48,474 nucleotides of DNA, taken from NCBI GenBank assembly GCA_016218925.1, contig JACRCR010000232.1:1-48474 (forward strand). Direction: 5' to 3'. This document shows, one piece after another, positions 33,157 to 40,122 of this stretch. The notes under the pieces were generated by a model. The model saw only the letters and a list, made by a program, of their open reading frames with translations, did no database searches and was not told the DNA's origin. The stretch is from Deltaproteobacteria bacterium (lineage in GTDB: Bacteria; Desulfobacterota; Binatia; UBA1149; CAITLU01). How positions within the stretch are numbered: the stretch's first letter is position 1; each line of letters begins with the position of its first letter. The translations under genes were made by a program, and so were the position numbers.

Positions 33157-35202
33157 TCAGAAGGCCTGGAACGGCTCGTAGGTGAGTTCGATGCGCTCGC
33201 CGACTCGCGCCAGTCGCGCCGCGGCGAACCAGGCTCCGGTCCACACCGAGTCGTAGCCGACTTTGATGCGCGCACCCGAGCACAGCAGTGTTCCGGCTCC
33301 TGTCGAATGGTTGCCGATGTCGCACTTGCGGCCGGTGACGTAGATCAGCACACGCTCCGGGGTGAGTCCGCCGATCAGGCTGATCGTGCTGTTGCCGCGA
33401 ACCTGAAAGCGACCCGCAACGCGCAGTACGACCGCGGTGGCCGGATTGCCGGCGCCATCGAGTTCGAGCACGACGTCGCTTCCGCCGCGCACCATCTCGG
33501 CGTCGATCACGTTGATGCCGCCGGGATTCGGAGCGATCAGCGTGGCGGTCTCTCCCGCGCGCATGACGATCTGTCCGACGTTCATACTGGAGGGAAGCAG
33601 GTCCAGCGCGCTCGCGGCGGTCGCGTAGGATTGCCGTGCTTGACCGCACGCGGTTACCTGAGCGTGGCCGCCGCTCAGGTCGTAGGTCCCCGAAGCGTCG
33701 TTCTTGGCAGTGACGCTTCCGCCGGCCAGCGAGGCGAGATCGGCGGTGTACGGCAGCTTGACGCCGGTCGGCTTGCCCTTGGCCCCGCCGCCGCCACTGA
33801 CTATGTCGCCGGTCATCTGCGCGTCCAGACCGACGCGAATCGCCGCGCGCCCCGAATCCTTCATCGCCACGACGTCGCCGTTGTCGAACGAGGAAGCGCC
33901 AAGGATCAACTGCGAAGCGCAGATGTCGCCGTCGATCTGCGACTGCAGGAAGGTCTTGATGCGGTCGCCCTTCGGGTCCTCGCGAACCACCACGGTCCAG
34001 GGACAGAGATCGACGAGCAACGGGTCGTTCCCGACGCAGCTACCGCCGACGCACTCGTCACCTATCGTACACTTGGAACCATCATCGCACTGGGCCAGTT
34101 CCGGCAGCGGATCGTAGCTGCACGAGTCGTCGGCTTCGAGGCAGTTGTCGACGGTGCACGAATTCCCGTCGGTACACGGCGCCGAGCCGCTCTGGCAGTC
34201 CGCTTGCGGATCGCAGGTCTCGGCTCCGTTGCAGAACAACGCGTCGTCGCAAGCTGAATCCTGCGGCGTGTTGCTGCAGGTGTCGACACCCTCGTCACAG
34301 ACGTCCAGAGTGCAGCCGACCCCGTCGAGGCACGGATCACCGCCGTGCTGCGAGCAGGAACCGGAGGCGCAGGTGTCGGCGCCGTTGCAGAAGATCCCGT
34401 CCTGGCAGGCGGCGGCGTTGTTGGTCGCGGCGCAGGCGCCGGTTCCGTTGCAGGCGTTGTCGGTGCAACCGTTGCCGTCGTCCGTGCATGGGGTTCCGGC
34501 AGTTACGTTGCAATCGCCGGCGGTCTCGTTGCAGACGTTGGCGCACTCGGGAGCGCCGGTGCAGGGATCGCCCGTGTGAAGGCTGCACGAGCCTGCCGAG
34601 CAGGTGTCGGTGCCGTTGCAGAACACGCCGTCGTCGCAAGGATCGGAGTTCGGCAATCCGGTGCAGGTCCCGGCGCCGTCGCACTGGCCGGTGATGCAAC
34701 CCGAGCCGCCGTTGCAGCCGGTTCCGTTGGGATCGAAGCAGCTATCGGTGGCCTCCTGACAGGTGTTGCATTCGGTGCCGGGGCACGGATTGCCGCTCGG
34801 CGATCCGCACGAACCGTCGGTACAGGTCTCGGTGCCGTCACAGAACAGGCCGTTGTCGCAGGGAGTGCCGTTGGGGGAATTGGCGGTGCCGACGCAGGTG
34901 CCCACCTGGTTGCAGATGTCGGGTCCGGTACACGCGTCAGCGTCATTGCAGGTCGCTCCATTGCCGACGAATTGGCAATTGAACTTGCAGCACGAGTGCG
35001 CGTAGAAGCAGTCACCCCCGGTCGTACAGGTGGCCAGCGCGGGGTCGCCGTTGATGTGAAGCGCGCCTCCGGGGTCGCATTCCTCGCCACCATCGAGGAT
35101 TCCGTCGCCACATACGGACGCGGCGGCGGATCCGGAAACCATCAAGGAAAAAAACACCGCCGTCGCAATCGTGCGCAGCAAGGATGAAGCTCGTACTGAC
35201 AT
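33157..35202 (-). CDS. Large exported Cys-rich repeat protein (myxobacterial style)
   Basis: A 681-residue protein. A signal peptide (LLRTIATAVFFSLMVSGSAAA) is followed by CGDGILDGGEECDPGG, the hallmark of myxobacterial cysteine-rich repeats. Residues 31-400 are Cys-dense repeats of the form C-DGxFCNGxxTC-xxGxC-xxxxGDPC (about residues 115-140, 189-214, 266-291 and 318-343) alternating with shorter C-DGxxCTxxxC units. Residues ~401-681 form a Cys-poor beta-rich domain (IVMRAGETATLIAP, VLRVAGRFQVRGNSTISLIGG, LIYVTG) that resembles adhesin or anchoring domains. Surface display is likely. GGAGG precedes the ATG at 35202, which sets the start. Confidence 0.82.
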   Translation of the reverse strand: MSVRASSLLRTIATAVFFSLMVSGSAAASVCGDGILDGGEECDPGGALHINGDPALATCTTGGDCFYAHSCCKFNCQFVGNGATCNDADACTGPDICNQVGTCVGTANSPNGTPCDNGLFCDGTETCTDGSCGSPSGNPCPGTECNTCQEATDSCFDPNGTGCNGGSGCITGQCDGAGTCTGLPNSDPCDDGVFCNGTDTCSAGSCSLHTGDPCTGAPECANVCNETAGDCNVTAGTPCTDDGNGCTDNACNGTGACAATNNAAACQDGIFCNGADTCASGSCSQHGGDPCLDGVGCTLDVCDEGVDTCSNTPQDSACDDALFCNGAETCDPQADCQSGSAPCTDGNSCTVDNCLEADDSCSYDPLPELAQCDDGSKCTIGDECVGGSCVGNDPLLVDLCPWTVVVREDPKGDRIKTFLQSQIDGDICASQLILGASSFDNGDVVAMKDSGRAAIRVGLDAQMTGDIVSGGGGAKGKPTGVKLPYTADLASLAGGSVTAKNDASGTYDLSGGHAQVTACGQARQSYATAASALDLLPSSMNVGQIVMRAGETATLIAPNPGGINVIDAEMVRGGSDVVLELDGAGNPATAVVLRVAGRFQVRGNSTISLIGGLTPERVLIYVTGRKCDIGNHSTGAGTLLCSGARIKVGYDSVWTGAWFAAARLARVGERIELTYEPFQAF
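34003..35112 (-). repeat. Degenerate Cys-rich coding repeats
   Basis: The DNA encoding residues 31-400 of the Cys-rich protein consists of imperfect repeats. The most alike units encode C-D/Q-DGIFCNG or DGVFCNGTDTC followed by GSCS and GDPC. These are coding repeats that accumulated within the gene and are not an array of noncoding repeats. Confidence 0.7.
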
Positions 35203-35592
35203 GTTGCACCTCCCCATCAAGGCAATGTTCGTGACCCTGCGTCCGGGCGCAGAGAAAGGGAGGCTTTCGCGCACCAGCGCGCAGACCCGCGTCCGACAAA
35301 AGTGCGCTCAGAACGAATCCAACCGCCGGCCAGCGACCAGCGTCCTGAGCGAACAACCCCCCGATCTTCTTTGCAGATAGCGAAACCCGCGGGACGTTCA
35401 ACTACGCAGTAACTGGATTTCCAGGCTGGGGACGGTTTGCCAATCTTTTCATCGGATCGCCGAGCCGAAGCGGGCTCAGCGCGCCGGCACTGCGCGGATC
35501 GCCGGCGGTCTCGCGTGGTGCGCGACTGAAAGGTCGTCTGCGAGCGGGGAGCGTTCGGGGGTAGCGGCGGTCGGGCGCTGCGGCGCGGCGCG
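35203..35592. other. Intergenic region between Cys-rich and DUF77 genes
   Basis: 390 bp without a supportable gene. The part next to 35203 is the 5' region of the Cys-rich gene. It has a lower-GC tract at 35340-35450 that may hold the promoter. I see no confident riboswitch, palindrome or repeat. Confidence 0.4.
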
Positions 35593-35895
35593 TCAGCGCG
35601 CCAGTCTACCGTGAACGCTTCGCACCTTGTCGTCCATCGTCTGGGCACGGTCGGTGCGCGTTCCGACCTTCATGGTGGTGGAGATTCGCGGCGCGCCCAT
35701 CGCGTGCACGACTTCGTGACAGCGCTTGACGGCGGCGAAGACGGCATCCCATTCGCCTTCGATGTTGGTCCCGTACGCGTGCAGCCTCGAAGAGAGCCCG
35801 GCTTCATCGATGACTCGCTGACAGGCCGCGACATATTCGGATACCGAGACGCCGACGCCGAGGGGGACGACACACAGATCGACTATGACGTGCAT
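35593..35895 (-). CDS. MTH1187/DUF77 family thiamine-binding-type protein
   Basis: A 100-residue ferredoxin-like-fold protein of the DUF77/YkoF family. It begins VIVDLCVVPLGVGVSVSEYVAACQ and continues with LHAYGTNIEGEWDAVFAAVKRCHE and a final basic strand STTMKVGTRTDR, the full family pattern. YkoF-type relatives bind the thiamine pyrimidine and other members are linked to thiamine uptake. It is divergent from the TetR/PLP enzyme/kinase operon, sharing a 187-bp promoter region. It may belong to the same regulon. Confidence 0.88.
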   Translation of the reverse strand: MHVIVDLCVVPLGVGVSVSEYVAACQRVIDEAGLSSRLHAYGTNIEGEWDAVFAAVKRCHEVVHAMGAPRISTTMKVGTRTDRAQTMDDKVRSVHGRLAR

Positions 35896-36047
35896 GGGCG
35901 TCGTGTCGCGCCGAACCGGAGCGGTTGCAACCGCGGGTCTGCGGTTCGATCCGTGCTGCCTGCTTGCGGCTGGCGCGGCCCGGCCACGGCTGCCCCCTCG
36001 AGCCGGGGAGGCGTCTCCGGGCCGGCAGTGGGGTGGCACGCCTGGTT

Positions 36048-36080
36048 GGACAAACGTACACATATTCTGTACGAACGTCC
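36048..36080. promoter_or_regulatory. Inverted repeat before tetR, operator candidate
   Basis: GGACAAACGTAC at 36048-36059 and GTACGAACGTCC at 36069-36080 are inverted copies matching at 9 of 12 positions, with a perfect inner CGTACA/TGTACG pair. The element ends two bases before the TetR ATG and lies in the divergent promoter region shared with the DUF77 gene. It is a good candidate for autoregulation by that TetR protein. Confidence 0.55.
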
Positions 36081-36082
36081 GC

Positions 36083-36763
36083 ATGCGCGGGCAGGTCGAA
36101 CCCCACGCCGGTTCTTCACCGGTGGCCGAAGGGCGCAGGTGCGCGATTCTCGACGCCGCCCTGCGGGTGGTGGCCTCCGGTGGGATCGATGCGGTCACGC
36201 ACCGGCGCGTGGCCGCCGAAGCCGGAGTCGCACTCGGTTCGACTACCTACTATTTCGGCTCCCGCGACGAGATCCTGCTGGAGGCGTTTCGCCACTACAT
36301 CGCCAGACACAACACGATGGTTGCGGCGCTGGCCGATGAGTTCCCGCAAAGCGACCTCGCCTCGTTCATAGATCTGCTGGTGGCTTCGACCCGGCGGCAG
36401 TTCCAGGACTCGGCGATGGTGCTCGCCGAATACGAGTTGATCCTGTTCGCCGCCCGCAATCCCGAGCTGGCCGAGGAGTATCGCGCCTGGCAGCGCACCC
36501 TGGTCGGCCATGTGGCCGAGCGCCTCGAGCGTCTCGGCGCCCGGCAACCGATCGACGCTGCCCGCACGCTGGTGGCCGCGCTACGCGGTTTCGAACTCGA
36601 CCGTCTGGCGCGCGCCGAGCAGTCGTTCGAGGAATTTCACCGGCGCCTCGAAGTATTGCTGCAAGCGCTGCTCCCGCAGCGGACCAAAGCGGCGCCAAGA
36701 CCGCGCGTAGTGCGCGGGTCAGCCTCGGCCGCACCGCGTGCGACCGACAGGAGATTTCCATGA
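36083..36763 (+). CDS. TetR-family transcriptional regulator
   Basis: A 226-residue TetR protein. The HTH is in residues ~20-65: AILDAALRVVASGG, DAVTHRRVAAEAGVALGSTTYYF and the GSRDEILLEAF stretch. The C-terminal helices include LAEYELILFAARNPELAEEYRAW, a pattern common in the YfiR/PaaR-like C-terminal domain. The ATG at 36083 sits just behind an inverted repeat; no ribosome site is obvious, so a leaderless or slightly later start is possible. Its stop overlaps the next ATG as ATGA, coupling it to the class III PLP enzyme. It probably senses the substrate of the downstream pathway. Confidence 0.88.
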   Translation: MRGQVEPHAGSSPVAEGRRCAILDAALRVVASGGIDAVTHRRVAAEAGVALGSTTYYFGSRDEILLEAFRHYIARHNTMVAALADEFPQSDLASFIDLLVASTRRQFQDSAMVLAEYELILFAARNPELAEEYRAWQRTLVGHVAERLERLGARQPIDAARTLVAALRGFELDRLARAEQSFEEFHRRLEVLLQALLPQRTKAAPRPRVVRGSASAAPRATDRRFP

Positions 36764-38022
36764 GCGAAGAACAATCGCCGACGTCTACGCAAAAGCGCCG
36801 CACGCTCGATCTGTGTCGCGAGTATCTGATGCCTGCGCGAGTGGCGGCGTGGGAAAACTTGGGAGTTCCACTGGTGATCGGGCGCCGCGAGGGTTACCGC
36901 ATCTGGGACGTCGACGGCCACGAACTGCTCGACCTTCATCTGAACGGCGGCACCTTCAACCTCGGCCACCTCCATCCGGAGCTGGTCGAAGTGCTGCGCG
37001 CCGATCTCGAGAACCTCGACATCGGCAATCATCACTTCCCTTCGCGGGCGCGCGGGGAACTGGCCGAGCGTCTGGCGCGGCTCACGCCGGGCGATCTTCA
37101 CTACTCGGTCTTCGTTCCGTCGGGCAGCGAGGCCAACGATCTGGCGATCCGAGTGGCGCGGCGCGCTACCGGTCGCCGAAAGACGGTGGCGCTGGAAGCC
37201 GCGTTCCACGGCCGCAGCGGCCTGACCGCGGCCGCCGGGCGCGACGACATGGCGAAGTATTTTCTCGCCGACTATCCGGGCGAGTTCGTCCAGGTTCCGT
37301 TCAACGATCTGGCCGCGATGGAGAGCGCGCTGGCTTCAGGCGAGGTCGCCGGCGTGCTGATGGAGACGATGCCGGCAACCTACGGGTTCGCGGTGCCAGG
37401 CGACGGCTATCTGCGCGGTGTCAAGGAGCTGTGCGAACGTTTCGGTTCGCTCTATATCGCCGACGAAGTGCAGACCGGGCTCGGGCGCACCGGGCACCTG
37501 TGGGGCGTTGAAGGCTGGGGCGTCGAGCCCGATATCCTGGTGACCGGCAAAGGCCTGTCGGGCGGTCTGTACCCGATGGCAGCGGTTGTGATGACGCGCA
37601 AGGTCGGCGCGTGGCTGAGCGACCAGGGATGGGCGTACGTTTCGACATTCGGCGGTGCCGAACTCGGCTGCCGCGTGGCCTCGCGAGTGCTCGACATATG
37701 CTCGCGCACCGACGTGCTGGCGAGTGTGCGGCACACGGCGGCGCGGGTGGCAAAGGGGCTTGCCGAGTTGCGCAGCCGTCATCCGTTCCTGATCGGCGTG
37801 CGACAACGCGGCGTCGTCATAGGCCTGGAAACGGCGGCAGACCTGGGCGGCATGCAGCTATCGAGGGCACTGTACCGGCGCGGCGTATGGGCGATGTTCT
37901 CGGGGTTCGCACCATCGGTGTTGCAGTTCAAGGTCGGGCTTCTCGTTGATGACGCCTACTGCGACTTGCTTCTCGAGCGACTCGACGCCGCGCTTGGTGA
38001 CGTCGAAAAGGAGATCGCCTAA
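36760..38022 (+). CDS. Class III PLP-dependent aminotransferase or phospho-lyase
   Basis: A 420-residue fold-type I PLP enzyme. Residues SGSEAND (121-127) bind the cofactor phosphate, Asp235 lies in YIADEVQTGLGRTG and Lys264 in VTGKGLSGG forms the internal aldimine. Overall it resembles acetylornithine/4-aminobutyrate transaminases. The gene overlaps tetR by 4 bp and abuts a kinase gene with no gap. In animals and many bacteria, class III enzymes paired with APH-fold kinases are phospho-lyases acting on phosphoethanolamine or 5-phosphohydroxylysine. That role is inferred from context; ordinary transamination remains possible. Confidence 0.88.
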   Translation: MSEEQSPTSTQKRRTLDLCREYLMPARVAAWENLGVPLVIGRREGYRIWDVDGHELLDLHLNGGTFNLGHLHPELVEVLRADLENLDIGNHHFPSRARGELAERLARLTPGDLHYSVFVPSGSEANDLAIRVARRATGRRKTVALEAAFHGRSGLTAAAGRDDMAKYFLADYPGEFVQVPFNDLAAMESALASGEVAGVLMETMPATYGFAVPGDGYLRGVKELCERFGSLYIADEVQTGLGRTGHLWGVEGWGVEPDILVTGKGLSGGLYPMAAVVMTRKVGAWLSDQGWAYVSTFGGAELGCRVASRVLDICSRTDVLASVRHTAARVAKGLAELRSRHPFLIGVRQRGVVIGLETAADLGGMQLSRALYRRGVWAMFSGFAPSVLQFKVGLLVDDAYCDLLLERLDAALGDVEKEIA

Positions 38023-39030
38023 GTGCAGTTCGCCGCTCTTTCCAACGACGACCAGGTCGCGGCGCTGGCGCGTCTGGCGCGTACGGCGCTGGCCGCGTGG
38101 GAACTGGCCGAGGCGCGCCTCGACCTGGTCAAGTACCGCGAGAACGCGGTCTTCTGCGTCACCGATGCCGGTGGCGAGCGCAGCATCTTGCGGGTTCATC
38201 GCCCGCGCTACCGCAGCGACGACGACATCCGCTCGGAACTCGCGTGGATGCGTGCACTGGACGCCGACGGAATTGCGACGCCATCATCGATCCGCGCGCG
38301 CACTGGCGACTACGTGGTCACGGCGGCCGCCGACGGCGTGCCGGAGCCGCGCCAGTGCGATTTGATGACATGGGTACCGGGCAGCCCTCCTGGCACTCTC
38401 GAAGGCGGTGTCGAAGCCACAGATGACGAGGTTCGCGCGCTCTATCGCAGGGTAGGTGCACTCGCAGCGCGGCTCCAGGAGCACGCAGCGCGCTGGGAGA
38501 AGCCACCGGGTTTCTCGCGTCCAGCCTGGGACATCGCTGCGCTGGTTGGCGACGCGCCGACGTTCGGGCGTTTCTGGGAGTTGGGCGGCATCGACGGCGA
38601 TCAGATGCCGATCCTGCTCGCGGCGCGCGACCGCGTGCGCGAACGGCTGACGAGGCTTGGATCCGCCGGCGTGCTGATTCACGGTGATCTGGTGCCCGAC
38701 AACATCCTGGTCGACGGAGACACCACGCGCGTCATCGACTTCGACGATTTCGGCTGGTCGTGGGCTGGCTTCGAGATGGCAACTTCGCTGTTCCCGTTGC
38801 AGGTGAGCGGCGGCTTCGACGCCGGTCTCGAAGGCTATCTGGAGGGTTATCGCAGCGTCCGCGCCTTCCCGCAGATCGACCTCGATCTCTTGCCCGAACT
38901 GCTGATGGCCCGGAGCCTGAGCTATCTCGGCTGGCCGGTAGGCAGGCCCGAGATCGAGTCGGCGCGCGACCTCGTGCCGATCTTCGCGTGCATGATCACC
39001 GAGGCCGCGCGCGAGTACCTGCAGCGCTGA
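38023..39030 (+). CDS. APH-fold phosphotransferase (small-molecule kinase)
   Basis: A 335-residue aminoglycoside-phosphotransferase-fold kinase. The catalytic loop reads IHGDLVPDN (His220, Asp222, Asn227) and the metal Asp239 lies in VIDFDD. The N-terminal lobe has VKYRENAVFCV and LRVHRP. GTG follows directly after the previous stop. The fold phosphorylates hydroxyl groups of small molecules: choline, homoserine, hydroxylysine or sugars. Paired with a class III PLP enzyme it would make the phosphorylated amino alcohol. The 3' end (from 38951) lies within a 146-bp direct repeat whose second copy starts at 39977. Confidence 0.88.
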   Translation: MQFAALSNDDQVAALARLARTALAAWELAEARLDLVKYRENAVFCVTDAGGERSILRVHRPRYRSDDDIRSELAWMRALDADGIATPSSIRARTGDYVVTAAADGVPEPRQCDLMTWVPGSPPGTLEGGVEATDDEVRALYRRVGALAARLQEHAARWEKPPGFSRPAWDIAALVGDAPTFGRFWELGGIDGDQMPILLAARDRVRERLTRLGSAGVLIHGDLVPDNILVDGDTTRVIDFDDFGWSWAGFEMATSLFPLQVSGGFDAGLEGYLEGYRSVRAFPQIDLDLLPELLMARSLSYLGWPVGRPEIESARDLVPIFACMITEAAREYLQR

Positions 39031-39096
39031 AATCTACTTTGGCGCTTCCTTCTTGGCCTGTTCCGCCAGGAACCAGGCGTGCTCGGGGCGCGCCAG
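38951..39096. repeat. 146-bp direct repeat, copy 1
   Basis: Copy 1 spans the last 26 codons of the kinase gene plus a short remnant of the convergent cytochrome's 3' end. It aligns without gaps to 39977-40122 with 13 mismatches by my count (about 91% identity). The two copies bracket the PIN toxin-antitoxin module. Confidence 0.9.
39034..39096 (-). pseudogene. Remnant of the octaheme cytochrome 3' end
   Basis: On the minus strand this encodes LARPEHAWFLAEQAKKEAPK and a stop, nearly identical to the C-terminus of the cytochrome ending at 40060. Nothing upstream on this strand continues the cytochrome. It is a fragment carried by the duplication. Confidence 0.85.
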
Positions 39097-39250
39097 AGTT
39101 TCGACACATGACACGGGATGGTCACGGTCGTTCACACGGTAGAACCCACCAACGTTCGGGTAGTCGGACGGCCCCGGCGTTCCGCGAGCCTCCGGCTCCG
39201 GGCAGCATCGGAGTTGGCGCACGCACTCCAGAGCGGTGTACGATGGGCTC

Positions 39251-39709
39251 ATGAAGGCGCGGATTTACGTAGATGCATCGGTGGTCGGAGGTTGCGAGGA
39301 CGATGAGTTCGCGGTGCACTCGATCCGGCTCATGGAGTGTTTTGTCCGCGGCGACTCGGTCTGCGTCGTGTCCAATCTCACGGTGCAGGAACTTGCCGCC
39401 GCTCCGGACAAGGTGCGGATGCGCCTTGCCTCAGTACCCGAAGCCCACATCGAAGCTATCCAGCTCGATGCAGAGGCAAGGGAACTCGCGGAAGCTTACA
39501 TTGCCGCTGGGGTGATCAGAGCGAAGATGCTGGCCGATGCTCAGCACATCGCCATCGCCAGTGTGGCACGAGTCGATGTGCTGGTGAGCTGGAACTTCAA
39601 ACACATCGTCAATTTGCTCCGAATCCACGGATACAACTCCGTGAATCTGCGGAGGGGATATCCGATGCTCGAGATTCGAGCGCCACGGGAGGTACTATCC
39701 GATGAGTGA
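39251..39709 (+). CDS. PIN-domain toxin (VapC-like)
   Basis: A 152-residue PIN-domain protein. Acidic residues fit the nuclease site: Asp8 in IYVDASVVGG, Glu47 in LTVQELAA and Asp97 in MLADAQHIAIA, with a polar residue in LVSWNFKHIV near 115. This subtype (VDASVxGG, then HI and SWN) is known from toxin-antitoxin pairs in which a small antitoxin gene follows. The start at 39251 is chosen over 39236 because MKARIYVDAS is the family start. The antitoxin gene overlaps its 3' end by 8 bp. The module is inserted between diverged direct repeats and its codon use is visibly less GC-rich, suggesting acquisition. Confidence 0.85.
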   Translation: MKARIYVDASVVGGCEDDEFAVHSIRLMECFVRGDSVCVVSNLTVQELAAAPDKVRMRLASVPEAHIEAIQLDAEARELAEAYIAAGVIRAKMLADAQHIAIASVARVDVLVSWNFKHIVNLLRIHGYNSVNLRRGYPMLEIRAPREVLSDE

Positions 39710-39908
39710 CGGCGAGAAAAAGTTCGACGCGGTCGCCATGATGCGATCCATTCGTGACAAGATTTCTGCGGAGATCACCGGCATGACGCTTGAAGAAGAA
39801 CTGGCGTGGCTGGCATCGCAGGAACTTCATGATCCATTTCTCGAGCGTCTGCGAGCGCTGGCCGCCGAACAACAGCACGCAACCGGCGGCACTGCGCGCC
39901 GCGTTTGA
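39702..39908 (+). CDS. Antitoxin partner of the PIN toxin
   Basis: A 68-residue, highly charged helical protein. MSDGEKKFDAVAMMRSIRDK followed by GMTLEEELAWLA matches the short proteins that accompany this PIN subtype (KKFDxVxMxxxIxxKI...GMTxEEE). It overlaps the toxin gene by 8 bp and lies after it, the reverse of the usual vapBC order but typical for this subtype. No DNA-binding domain is recognisable. Confidence 0.8.
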   Translation: MSDGEKKFDAVAMMRSIRDKISAEITGMTLEEELAWLASQELHDPFLERLRALAAEQQHATGGTARRV

Positions 39909-39976
39909 TGCTGGGCGTTGTGCGGCAAGATGAGTTGTGTGTCCCCGCGTGAGCGGCGGAGCCGGAACGGTTCGTC

Positions 39977-40056
39977 AGATCGAATCCGCGCGCGACCTCG
40001 TGCCGATCTTCGCGTACCTGATCACCGAGGCCGCGCGCGAGTACCTGCAGCGCTGA
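39977..40056 (+). pseudogene. Remnant of the kinase 3' end
   Basis: Encodes IESARDLVPIFAYLITEAAR... through LQR and a stop, differing from the kinase end by Cys-Met to Tyr-Leu. There is no upstream kinase sequence in front of it. It is a duplicate fragment left by the event that placed the PIN module. Confidence 0.85.
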
Positions 40057-40122
40057 AGCTTACTTCGGCACTTGCTTCTTCGCCTGCTCGGCCAGGAACC
40101 AGGCGTGCTCGGGGCGCGCCAG
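39977..40122. repeat. 146-bp direct repeat, copy 2
   Basis: Copy 2 contains the true 3' end of the octaheme cytochrome gene (minus strand) and a fragment of the kinase 3' end (plus strand). It is offset by exactly 1026 bp from copy 1, with no indels. See copy 1 at 38951. Confidence 0.9.

Noticed and set aside
34003-35112. A CRISPR-like or noncoding repeat array
   Set aside because: The repeats are degenerate, in frame, and encode Cys-rich units of one exported protein.
35210-35300. A GEMM-like (cyclic-di-GMP) riboswitch before the Cys-rich gene
   Set aside because: A GCGAAAGCCTCC stretch on the minus strand recalls the riboswitch, but the paired receptor helix and the closing stem are not there.
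39214-39244. A sigma70-like promoter before the PIN toxin gene (TTGGCG and TACGAT)
   Set aside because: The spacer is 19 bp and the -10 would put the transcript start on the ATG. The match is too weak to claim.
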